From Hyphomicrobiales bacterium (GTDB lineage Bacteria; Pseudomonadota; Alphaproteobacteria; Parvibaculales; Parvibaculaceae), in assembly GCA_015655095.1 (NCBI GenBank), contig JAATFR010000146.1:1-7617 (forward strand): DNA of 7,617 nt, read 5' to 3'. The notes under the pieces are model-generated. The model searched no databases and was not told where the DNA came from. It worked only from the letters and a program-made list of their open reading frames with translations. Positions 1 through 5,881 of the stretch are shown in pieces (the first letter of the stretch is position 1; the number at the start of each line of letters is the position of its first letter). Both the position numbers and the translations under genes were made by a program.

Positions 1-446
1 GCTCCCGAACCTTGCAATCTTATCGTTTGTTGGTTATTGCCGATCTGGGCTAGCTCGAGGACAACAGTCAGGGCCTGGATCTTGCGATCCTTCAATTCCC
101 CAATCCGGCTTATAAGCCCGGCGCTTTGCGCGTCATCGGCAAAAACTCTCTGAAGATGATGATAATTTTCTCCTGCCTCCCAGATCGTCCTTTTGCATTC
201 ATTGTGATAGTTGGCATCATGAAGCAGCAGATAACCCCTTTGATGGCTATCTGCCTGCTCGAGAAGCATCACCAGGCTACCCATAGCCAGAATATGTTCA
301 TTGAGATGGACCATCCGCTCCTGAGAGCGCATGTACTGCATCGAATTATACCAGGAAAGCGCTGAGAGCATCAGCATGACGACGAGGCCACAAACAAAGA
401 TTCCCAGAATCCATGCCTCTACCGTGATATGCCGTGGACCACGCAT
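1..446 (-). CDS. CHASE3-domain membrane sensor protein, N-terminal part (partial, C-terminus beyond left edge)
   Basis: About 148 residues are visible and no stop codon is reached before the window ends. After a short start (MRGPRHITVEAW) there is one strongly hydrophobic helix at about residues 10-32, followed by a helical region that reads as a CHASE3 extracellular sensor domain. The typical signature is the acidic-Gln-Arg-Gly-Tyr-Leu-Leu core, seen here as ADSHQRGYLLLHDANY at about residues 63-78. CHASE3 domains are known from histidine kinases, diguanylate cyclases and chemoreceptors. The output domain lies outside the window, so the class cannot be decided. The ATG at 444-446 is the only usable start: upstream in-frame codons reach a stop at 507-509 without ATG, GTG or TTG. 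An AGAGG Shine-Dalgarno-like stretch lies only two bases from the ATG and is partly inside a strong inverted repeat (451-480). The gene runs in the same direction as the SDR gene to its right, 206 bp away, so it may have its own promoter. Domain identification is by recognition of the motif, not by a search. Confidence 0.82.
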   Translation of the reverse strand, partial: MRGPRHITVEAWILGIFVCGLVVMLMLSALSWYNSMQYMRSQERMVHLNEHILAMGSLVMLLEQADSHQRGYLLLHDANYHNECKRTIWEAGENYHHLQRVFADDAQSAGLISRIGELKDRKIQALTVVLELAQIGNNQQTIRLQGSG

Positions 447-450
447 TTCC

Positions 451-480
451 TCTGCTCCCGGGAGGAACGACGGGAGCAGA
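451..480 (-). repeat. Perfect 10-bp inverted repeat at the start of the CHASE3 gene
   Basis: TCTGCTCCCG at 451-460 and its exact reverse complement at 471-480 are separated by 10 bases. In the leftward transcript this would be a GC-rich 10-bp stem whose 3' arm ends in AGA. The next bases are GGAA and then the AUG, so the only Shine-Dalgarno-like sequence (AGAGG) is half inside the stem. There is no T-run on either strand next to the stem, so it is not a normal intrinsic terminator. It may be a translational control hairpin or a protein-binding operator. The repeat is certain; the role is inferred. Confidence 0.7.
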
Positions 481-555
481 CATCCCCCACCGTTTTTATG
501 AACGACTCAGTACCCTGTCCTGACACTATCAATGAACGCCAGCAAATTCGATATA

Positions 556-567
556 GGTCAAATGACC
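556..567. promoter_or_regulatory. Short dyad GGTCA-AA-TGACC, candidate operator
   Basis: This perfect 5+2+5 inverted repeat lies in the 206-bp gap between the SDR stop and the CHASE3 start. A further GGTCA half-site occurs at 592-596. On the leftward strand it contains TTGACC, which resembles a -35 element, but I cannot find a convincing -10 at the right distance. The rest of the gap (447-652) shows no gene and no intrinsic terminator that I can support. Confidence 0.3.
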
Positions 568-652
568 GGTTTCACTTACCCCCGATCCGGCGGTCACGGC
601 CACAGGCAATACGGATGGCAGGGGCCAATTGCATGAGGAGAGGCAACGTTAT

Positions 653-1690
653 TTATTCAGAACCCTCCCTAAACAGATTATTTACAAGACTTTGCCTGTT
701 CAGGCTGATGGAGGTTTCCGGCTCCTGCAGAAGGTCCGAGACGCCATGCAAGGCGTTGTGGATGGCCAGGTCTACATCCGTATGGGGCTCAGCGCCCAGA
801 AGCGCGGCAAGCTTGCTGTTATCGAGGCGGATCGGCAGCCTCCAGAGATAGCGCATCTCGATCACCTCACGGCAGAAACCGACAAATGGTGCCGCAAGGT
901 AGAATAAAGGCCACGGAAACCGGAGGACCGGCATAGAGGGCCTGCCCATAGCGCTTGCGACCGCATAAGAAATATCCGCGCCGCCCTCGAACCAGTGCCC
1001 CCCGAACGTGAAGACGTCGAAAACTGGCAATTCAGTTTCCTGGTCCGCGATAAGCGCAAAGGTTTCGGCAAGGTCTGGCAGGTAGGCCCAGCTATGCCCT
1101 ACGTGGCGCGAGCCGGGATAGAGGCTGGATGTCGTCTCCTTGCCTTTCCGGGCAATGGCGCTCGAAAACCATGAATTGCCTGGGCCTGGACCGAAGAAAT
1201 CGCCTGCGCGCACAATGATCGCCCGGATGCCGCCCCGTTCTACTTCGCGCGCCAGCATTTCCTCCATCTCGACCCGGATCCGGCCTTTGCGGGTCAGCGG
1301 GTTCTGCGGCGAAACCGGCGACACGACAGGCCAGGCATCAGGCCCAAAATTATAAAGGGTTCCGGGGAGGAGGATTCGCGCTCCACTGGCTCTTGCAGCC
1401 TCAATGGTGGAGCGCATCATTGGAAGAATGGTTCCCTTCCAGTTTTTGTATCCGGCGGGATTGGCGCCATGAAAGATGATCTGCACACCATCAGCGGCAC
1501 GGATGACATCGCCGGGCTTCATGGAATCGCCTTCGACCCATTCGATAGGCCCAAGCCGCCGGACACGTCGCGCAGCCTTTCCCGGATTCCTGTTCATGGC
1601 GCGCACACGCCAGCCATGGGCCTGAAGCGCGAGGACAGTCTCGCTGCCGATACCGCCGGTCGCGCCGATAACAAGGGCTGTTTTTGGCAT
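653..1690 (-). CDS. Atypical SDR / NAD(P)-dependent epimerase-like protein
   Basis: This 345-residue protein has an N-terminal Rossmann fold with the dinucleotide-binding motif GATGGIG at residues 9-15. It also has the extended-SDR landmarks LPGTLYNFGP (108-117), VRAGDFFGPG (160-169) and YLPDLAE (203-209). The length fits extended or atypical SDR proteins. The usual catalytic YxxxK is not evident: where it is expected, before the conserved helix acid, the sequence reads TRKGRIRVEME (133-143). Classical dehydrogenase or epimerase chemistry is therefore uncertain, and the substrate is unknown. The ATG at 1688-1690 directly precedes the nucleotide-binding strand, as usual for the family. Its Shine-Dalgarno is weak (GGAA about ten bases upstream). 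The gene is divergent from the LysR gene across 114 bp, a classic LysR regulator-target arrangement, so control by that regulator is a reasonable inference. Family assignment is firm; the function is not known. Confidence 0.9.
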   Translation of the reverse strand: MPKTALVIGATGGIGSETVLALQAHGWRVRAMNRNPGKAARRVRRLGPIEWVEGDSMKPGDVIRAADGVQIIFHGANPAGYKNWKGTILPMMRSTIEAARASGARILLPGTLYNFGPDAWPVVSPVSPQNPLTRKGRIRVEMEEMLAREVERGGIRAIIVRAGDFFGPGPGNSWFSSAIARKGKETTSSLYPGSRHVGHSWAYLPDLAETFALIADQETELPVFDVFTFGGHWFEGGADISYAVASAMGRPSMPVLRFPWPLFYLAAPFVGFCREVIEMRYLWRLPIRLDNSKLAALLGAEPHTDVDLAIHNALHGVSDLLQEPETSISLNRQSLVNNLFREGSE

Positions 1691-1769
1691 GGTCTCAATT
1701 TCCGTTTCAAAGCCGCCCCGATGGCGACAAGGTGAAAGGGAGAATGGCCTTCAGCCAGATCAACAGAAA

Positions 1770-1797
1770 TTGCCTAAAATCACATTTAGTCTATACA
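1770..1797 (+). promoter_or_regulatory. Putative lysR promoter giving a leaderless transcript
   Basis: TTGCCT (1770-1775) and TATACA (1792-1797) are separated by 16 bases and resemble -35 and -10 elements. The lysR ATG begins at 1805, seven bases after the -10, where transcription would be expected to start. No Shine-Dalgarno sequence precedes that ATG, which agrees with a leaderless mRNA. Confidence 0.45.
1772..1791. promoter_or_regulatory. Dyad in the SDR-lysR divergent spacer, candidate LysR operator
   Basis: The arms CTAAA (1774-1778) and TTTAG (1785-1789) are perfect reverse complements around six bases. An outer G1772/C1791 pair extends the dyad to 20 bp with one mismatch. It is the only clear symmetry in the divergent spacer and lies between the proposed -35 and -10 of lysR. 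Binding there would repress lysR while leaving the leftward promoter free to be activated, the usual LysR autoregulation pattern. No binding data can be seen from sequence. Confidence 0.45.
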
Positions 1798-1804
1798 AAT
1801 ATAT

Positions 1805-2728
1805 ATGGATAAATCGCAGCCCGGCTGGGAACTCTACCGCAGCTTCCTCGCGGCCATGCGCGAAGGCAGCCTCTCGGCTGCCGCCCGGGCCCTGGCCCTC
1901 ACCCAGCCGACTGTAGGCCGGCATATCGACGAGCTTGAGGCCTCCCTTGCTGTAACCCTGTTCATCCGCTCGCAGGCAGGACTGACGCCGACCACGGCCG
2001 CGCTGGAGTTGCGGCCCCATGCGGAGGCGATGGCGTCAGCCGCCGAGGCGCTGGTTCGCACAGCCTCCGGGGAAGCCACTGGAGAACAGGGCACGGTGCG
2101 TCTGACCGCGAGCGAGATGGTCGGCGCGGAAATCCTGCCCCAGATACTCGCCAAATTCCATGCCGCCCACCCGCACATCATCATCGAGCTTATGCTCTCC
2201 AACAGGAGCGAAGACCTGCTGCGCCGTGAAGCGGACATCGCCATCCGCATGGTGCGTCCGGTCCAGACGTCGCTGATCGCCCGCAAGATCGGCGAGGTCA
2301 CGCTGGGCCTTCATGCCCGCAAGGACTATCTCGACCGCAGGGGACGCCCGGTCTCACTGGAGGCGCTGGGCGCCCACTCCCTGATTGGCTTCGATCAGCA
2401 CACCATATCGGTGCAAAGCCTGGAGGGTCAGGGATTGGGGCCTCTGACGCGTGAGAGCTTCTCGTTTCGCAGCGACAATGATCTGGCGCAACTGGCGATG
2501 CTGCGCGCGGGCTACGGCATCGGCATCTGCCAGCATGGCATCGCCGCCCGGGACCCGATGCTTGAGACGGTCCTGGCCCATGCCATGCGCTTCTCGCTTC
2601 CGGTCTGGCTGGTGATGCACGAAGACCTGAAAGCGAGCACCCGTGTGCGGCGGCTCTATGACCATCTTGCCGAAGACTTCAGCCGGTACCTGCGATCCTT
2701 GCCTCCCGCCGGGATGGCACGATCCTGA
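1805..2728 (+). CDS. LysR-family transcriptional regulator (GcdR-like by context)
   Basis: This 307-residue protein has the normal LysR-type length. The N-terminal winged helix-turn-helix spans about residues 8-66. Its recognition-helix region is REGSLSAAARALALTQPTVG (19-38), followed by the family wing FIRSQAGLTPTTAA. The effector-binding domain covers about residues 90-295, including the EILPQIL and IELMLSNRSEDLLRREADIAIRM segments typical of the family. The start at 1805 places the helix-turn-helix at its standard distance, although no ribosome-binding site precedes it; the transcript may be leaderless. The gene is divergent from the SDR gene and lies directly upstream of gcdH on the same strand. 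LysR regulators beside gcdH are known to respond to glutarate or related acyl compounds, so control of gcdH is likely, but the effector is inferred from context. The stop TGA (2726-2728) falls within the first of three CCTGAT half-sites. Confidence 0.96.
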   Translation: MDKSQPGWELYRSFLAAMREGSLSAAARALALTQPTVGRHIDELEASLAVTLFIRSQAGLTPTTAALELRPHAEAMASAAEALVRTASGEATGEQGTVRLTASEMVGAEILPQILAKFHAAHPHIIIELMLSNRSEDLLRREADIAIRMVRPVQTSLIARKIGEVTLGLHARKDYLDRRGRPVSLEALGAHSLIGFDQHTISVQSLEGQGLGPLTRESFSFRSDNDLAQLAMLRAGYGIGICQHGIAARDPMLETVLAHAMRFSLPVWLVMHEDLKASTRVRRLYDHLAEDFSRYLRSLPPAGMARS

Positions 2729-2732
2729 TGGC

Positions 2733-2746
2733 CCTGATATATCAGG
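2733..2746. promoter_or_regulatory. 14-bp perfect palindrome CCTGATATATCAGG upstream of gcdH
   Basis: The sequence reads the same on both strands over 14 bp. A further CCTGAT copy at 2724-2729 overlaps the lysR stop, giving three half-sites (two direct, one inverted). It lies 29 bp before the gcdH ATG in a 46-bp gap, so it is a candidate operator for gcdH. There is no T-run after it, so it is unlikely to be an intrinsic terminator. Confidence 0.5.
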
Positions 2747-2748
2747 CT

Positions 2749-2763
2749 GAAAACCAAGTTTTC
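2749..2763. repeat. Inverted repeat GAAAAC-CAA-GTTTTC next to the gcdH ribosome-binding site
   Basis: This perfect 6-bp inverted repeat with a three-base loop begins two bases after the 14-bp palindrome and ends two bases before the gcdH Shine-Dalgarno (GAGG, 2766-2769). It could be a second protein-binding dyad or a weak RNA hairpin. The symmetry is directly visible; the role is inferred. Confidence 0.4.
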
Positions 2764-2774
2764 CCGAGGTGATT

Positions 2775-3998
2775 ATGCCGCAAGCTGCCGAGAAGTCCTC
2801 CTCCGCCGAAAAGCCCAATCCGCCCCTTGCCCCTTTCAACTGGCAGGATCCCCTCCTGCTCGAAAGCCAGCTCAGCGAGGAAGAGCGGCTGGTGCGCGAT
2901 TCCGCCCACGCCTATTGCCAGGAAAAGCTGTTTCCCCGCGTGAAGGAGGCCAACCGGCACGAAATCTTCCATCGGGAAATCATGAACGAGATGGGTGAAC
3001 AGGGCCTGCTCGGCCTGACCCTGCCGGAGAAATACGGCTGCGCGGGCCTTTCCTATGTCTGCTACGGGCTCGTCGCCCGCGAGGTGGAGCGAGTCGATTC
3101 CGGCTACCGTTCGGCCATGTCCGTCCAGTCCTCCCTCGTCATGCACCCCATCTATGCCTATGGCTCGGAAGCCCAGCGCGAGAAGTTTCTGCCGAAACTC
3201 GCCAGTGGCGAATGGGTCGGCTGTTTCGGCCTCACCGAACCCGACCACGGTTCCGATCCGGGCTCGATGAAGACCCGGGCGAAGAAAGTGGATGGCGGCT
3301 ATCTGCTCAACGGCGCCAAGATGTGGATCACAAACGCGCCCATCGCCGATCTGGCCGTGGTCTGGGCCAAGACTGATGATGATGTGATCCGCGGGTTCAT
3401 TGTCGAACGCGCCTTCAAAGGCTTCACCACGCCGAAAATCGAGGGCAAGTTTTCTCTGCGCGCCTCAATCACGGGTGAAATCTCGCTTCAGGACGTGTTC
3501 GTGCCTGAAGAAAACCTGCTGCCCAACGTGCGCGGCCTCGCGGGCCCCTTCGGCTGCCTCAACCGGGCTCGCTACGGCATCGCCTGGGGCGCGATCGGCG
3601 CGGCCGAATTCTGCTGGCATGCCGCACGGCAATATACGCTTGACCGCAAGCAATTCGGCCGACCGCTCGCCGCCAACCAGCTTGTCCAGAAAAAGCTGGC
3701 CGACATGATGACCGAGATCACGCTCTGCCTTCAGGGCGTGCTGCAACTGGGACGGCTGTTTGATGAAGGCAGAGCCGCCCCCGCCGCCATTTCCCTGATG
3801 AAGCGCAACAATTGCGGCAAGTCGCTGGACATTGCCCGGGTGGCCCGCGACATGCATGGCGGCAATGGCGTCTCCGACGAATATCACGTGATCCGCCACG
3901 TCATGAATCTGGAAGCCGTGAACACTTATGAAGGCACCCATGATATCCACGCCCTTATTCTGGGCCGGGAAATGACGGGAATTCAGGCTTTTTTCTAA
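2775..3998 (+). CDS. gcdH: Glutaryl-CoA dehydrogenase
   Basis: This FAD-dependent acyl-CoA dehydrogenase oxidatively decarboxylates glutaryl-CoA to crotonyl-CoA and CO2, passing electrons to ETF. The step belongs to lysine, hydroxylysine, tryptophan and glutarate breakdown in the cytosol. With the start at ATG 2775 it has 407 residues. The sequence tracks the mammalian enzyme almost throughout: FNWQDPL near the N-terminus, RVDSGYRSAMSVQSSLVMHPIYAYGSE, CFGLTEPDHGSDP (flavin site), MWITNAPIADL, GKFSLRASITG, GPFGCLNRARYGIAWG and NTYEGTHDIHALILGR. The catalytic base is Glu386 in YEGTHD. Arg112 and Ser113 in GYRSAMS match the residues that hold the glutaryl carboxylate and separate this enzyme from other acyl-CoA dehydrogenases. 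An in-frame GTG at 2769 overlaps the Shine-Dalgarno GAGG (2766-2769), so the ATG at 2775, five bases downstream of it, is preferred. The gene follows lysR and is probably cotranscribed with the CDF gene 17 bp downstream. Confidence 0.97.
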   Translation: MPQAAEKSSSAEKPNPPLAPFNWQDPLLLESQLSEEERLVRDSAHAYCQEKLFPRVKEANRHEIFHREIMNEMGEQGLLGLTLPEKYGCAGLSYVCYGLVAREVERVDSGYRSAMSVQSSLVMHPIYAYGSEAQREKFLPKLASGEWVGCFGLTEPDHGSDPGSMKTRAKKVDGGYLLNGAKMWITNAPIADLAVVWAKTDDDVIRGFIVERAFKGFTTPKIEGKFSLRASITGEISLQDVFVPEENLLPNVRGLAGPFGCLNRARYGIAWGAIGAAEFCWHAARQYTLDRKQFGRPLAANQLVQKKLADMMTEITLCLQGVLQLGRLFDEGRAAPAAISLMKRNNCGKSLDIARVARDMHGGNGVSDEYHVIRHVMNLEAVNTYEGTHDIHALILGREMTGIQAFF

Positions 3999-4015
3999 AA
4001 CACCGGAGTTTGGGA

Positions 4016-4918
4016 ATGGATACGCATCAGGAGCAATCCGTTCTCAGACTTTCAATCAGGGCGACGCTCGGCGTGGGTTTGATCGGCGTCGGCGTCGGCC
4101 TGTGGAGCTCCTCGCAGTCGATCACTTTCGACGGGTTTTATTCCATCGTCGATTCCGCGTTGACTGTGGTTGCGCTGCTGGTATCGCGTCTTGTCGCACG
4201 GGAAGGCAGCCGCCGCTTCCAGTTCGGCTACTGGCATTTCGAGCCGCTGTTCACGACCTTCAACGGCACCATCCTCACGCTCGCCTGCCTTTACGCCTTT
4301 CTCGGCGCCGTCACCAATCTGGCGACGGGCGGCCATAAAATCGACTTCGGCCCGGCCGCCGCCTATGCCCTCATCATCGCCATATCAAGCTATGCCATGC
4401 TTTTTTATGTCGGACGCAGGGCGCGCGCGCTCAACTCAGAACTCCTGCGCATCGACGCCCGGGGCTGGCTGATGGGCGGCAGCATGAGCGCATCGCTTCT
4501 GGCCAGTTTTGGGCTTGGGTCATCACTGGTCGGCACCGAATACGCCCATCTCGTTCCCTACGTCGACCCTGCCGTTCTGATGATCCTCGCTCTTGTCCTG
4601 CTGCCTCTTCCGGTCAGTACCGTGGTCCGCTCGTTGCGGGAGGTGTTCCAGCTTGCCCCCTCCGATCTCGACACGCAGGTCACGGAAGTGATGGATGCGA
4701 CCTGCCGGAAATACGGCTTCGTCAGATACCGCAGCTATGTCATGAAAATCGGCCGGGCCCAGTTCATCGAAATCCAGATTCTTACTCCCCCGCATTTCAA
4801 GGTCGGGGAAATAAACGATATGGACCGCATCCGCTCGGAAATTGGCGAACAACTGGGTGAAAGCAGCCCACAACGCTGGCTCACCATCGCTTTCACAGCC
4901 AATCCCGCCTGGATCTAG
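4016..4918 (+). CDS. Cation diffusion facilitator (CDF) family transporter homologue
   Basis: This is a 300-residue inner-membrane protein with about six predicted transmembrane helices in the first 200 residues. The usual cytoplasmic ferredoxin-like domain follows at about residues 208-300 (EVMDATCRKYGF...YRSYVMKIG...IEIQIL). CDF landmarks are FDGFYSIVDSALTV in helix 2, RRFQFGYWHFEPL in the helix 2-3 loop (66-78) and SELLRIDARGWLMGGSMSAS entering helix 5. Typical members export Zn, Fe, Mn, Co or Cd by proton antiport using D/HxxxD in helix 2 and HxxxD in helix 5. Here the aligned positions read Y42xxxD46 and G150xxxG154, so the standard tetrahedral site appears incomplete and the substrate cannot be named. 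The ATG at 4016 is chosen because GGAG (4005-4008) lies seven bases upstream; a TTG six bases earlier is less likely. It follows gcdH by 17 bp, probably in one operon, and its stop overlaps that of the convergent lipoprotein gene. Confidence 0.88.
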   Translation: MDTHQEQSVLRLSIRATLGVGLIGVGVGLWSSSQSITFDGFYSIVDSALTVVALLVSRLVAREGSRRFQFGYWHFEPLFTTFNGTILTLACLYAFLGAVTNLATGGHKIDFGPAAAYALIIAISSYAMLFYVGRRARALNSELLRIDARGWLMGGSMSASLLASFGLGSSLVGTEYAHLVPYVDPAVLMILALVLLPLPVSTVVRSLREVFQLAPSDLDTQVTEVMDATCRKYGFVRYRSYVMKIGRAQFIEIQILTPPHFKVGEINDMDRIRSEIGEQLGESSPQRWLTIAFTANPAWI

Positions 4919-5724
4919 GGCGACGCGGGTGGTGGCGTTATGTTTGCTGGCTGGGATACGGTTTCGTCATCAACGGGCCCGAGAGCCCTGACATCGACGT
5001 TTTCTTTCTGGGTAGTCTCCGCTCTGGCTGGCGCGCTTTTTGCCGCATCCGTTTTCGTATCGCTTGCACGGGTATTGGTCGTGCTGGTGGTCGGCGTTGT
5101 CGTCGGCAGACCAGGCAGAATATTGTCAGATGATTCCGGACGGCCATAAATGCTCTCGCTGGTGCCCCAGGAAATACTTGAAAGCGCCTGATTGTCGAGG
5201 CGGCGGGAGAAGCCATAGACGGGGCCAGCGGAACTCAAAAGTTCACCGCTTTTGGCGTCATAAGCGAAAGCCGCAAACTTCGCCACCCCCTCATTTGTTT
5301 CCGATTTGAATACAGAAAGCTCAGGCACCCTAAACACCGCAAGATTGGTGGACGGCGTACCAACCACCGTTTCCGACTGATCAATTGAAAGCGCGCCAGA
5401 ACGGATTTCGATGATCGTATCGGCCTTGGCCTTGTCGTTGACCAGATGGATTCCCTGTCGCATCAGCGAAACCTTGATGGCACCGATCGCATATTTGCTG
5501 TCAGTACCTTCAAAATTCGATGTATCGATATAAGCTCGCCGATCCGGCTGGACCTTGAGCAGAAGCTGTTCAGCTGCACTGTCCGCCGCCTGCGAAATCA
5601 GAAGCTGTTCGCTCGCCGTCCGGGCTGGAGCGCTCTGCTTCATGGTGGAACAGGCAGACAAAAGGAGCAGTCCGGGAAGGAAGCCCGCAAACAGAGCCTG
5701 CCTGACAAACGCTCTACCGGGCAC
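4915..5724 (-). CDS. Secreted lipoprotein of unknown function (possibly DUF6655-like)
   Basis: With a GTG start at 5722-5724 the product has 269 residues and begins with a compact lipoprotein signal peptide. It has Arg residues near the N-terminus, a hydrophobic stretch (ALFAGFLPGLLLL) and the lipobox LSAC with lipidated Cys25. AAGGA (5734-5738) lies nine bases upstream. An in-frame GTG at 5782-5784 would add 20 residues unlike a signal peptide and has no good ribosome-binding site. The mature part begins with TASEQLLISQAADSAAEQLL, followed by a mixed alpha/beta domain to about residue 195. A low-complexity Thr/Ser-, then Ala/Lys- and Pro-rich tail forms the last 60-65 residues. I recall similar TASEQLLIS lipoproteins as DUF6655, but this is from memory and moderate at best. 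The expected place is the periplasmic face of a membrane. It is convergent with the CDF gene, and no function can be assigned. Confidence 0.8.
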   Translation of the reverse strand: MPGRAFVRQALFAGFLPGLLLLSACSTMKQSAPARTASEQLLISQAADSAAEQLLLKVQPDRRAYIDTSNFEGTDSKYAIGAIKVSLMRQGIHLVNDKAKADTIIEIRSGALSIDQSETVVGTPSTNLAVFRVPELSVFKSETNEGVAKFAAFAYDAKSGELLSSAGPVYGFSRRLDNQALSSISWGTSESIYGRPESSDNILPGLPTTTPTTSTTNTRASDTKTDAAKSAPARAETTQKENVDVRALGPVDDETVSQPANITPPPASP

Positions 5725-5792
5725 GCACAAAATCCTTTCCGCAGCCTCTACACAGAGGCATGGGCACTCATTGGCGAAATCCACCTGCCGAT

Positions 5793-5806
5793 GCCTGCCC
5801 GCAGGC
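5793..5806. repeat. Short GC-rich inverted repeat upstream of the lipoprotein gene
   Basis: GCCTGC (5793-5798) and GCAGGC (5801-5806) are reverse complements around two bases. It lies about 70 bp upstream of the preferred lipoprotein start, in its probable 5' leader or promoter region. No T-run follows on either strand. The symmetry is real, but the stretch is short and GC-rich, so chance is possible. Confidence 0.25.
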
Positions 5807-5832
5807 GCATTATGTCGTTACTAATAGCCTAT

Positions 5833-5858
5833 TATCATGCCGGAATATGGCAATGATA
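5833..5858. repeat. Bulged inverted repeat after the glycosyltransferase gene, possible transcript-end hairpin
   Basis: TATCATGCC (5833-5841) pairs with GGC (5849-5851) plus ATGATA (5853-5858), leaving one unpaired A (5852) and a seven-base loop. On the leftward strand this hairpin starts 24 bases after the glycosyltransferase stop, where a terminator for the polysaccharide operon would be expected. It is not followed by a U-run, so it is not a canonical intrinsic terminator. The remainder of the 157-bp gap (5725-5881) holds the upstream region of the lipoprotein gene and no other gene. Confidence 0.35.
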
Positions 5859-5881
5859 CGGCCAAGCATCGGGATATATGA

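Noticed and set aside
77..90. Inverted repeat GGATC-TTGC-GATCC
   Set aside because: It lies inside the CHASE3 coding region and is short enough to arise by chance.
126..365. Plus-strand open frame of 79 codons
   Set aside because: It lies opposite the CHASE3 gene, whose minus-strand frame has a clear membrane helix and domain motif. The plus-strand product resembles nothing.
464..494. GGAAC followed by CGTT, resembling a general-stress sigma factor EcfG promoter
   Set aside because: The gap is 22 bases rather than the 16-17 expected, and the direction points away from any gene start.
429..907. Plus-strand open frames of 140 and 92 codons
   Set aside because: They cross a non-coding gap and the 3' end of the SDR gene, are Arg-rich in composition, and have no ribosome-binding site or recognisable family.
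2742..3950. Long minus-strand frames opposite gcdH (168 and 161 codons)
   Set aside because: They are typical antisense shadows of a GC-rich gene; gcdH itself is unmistakable along the full length.
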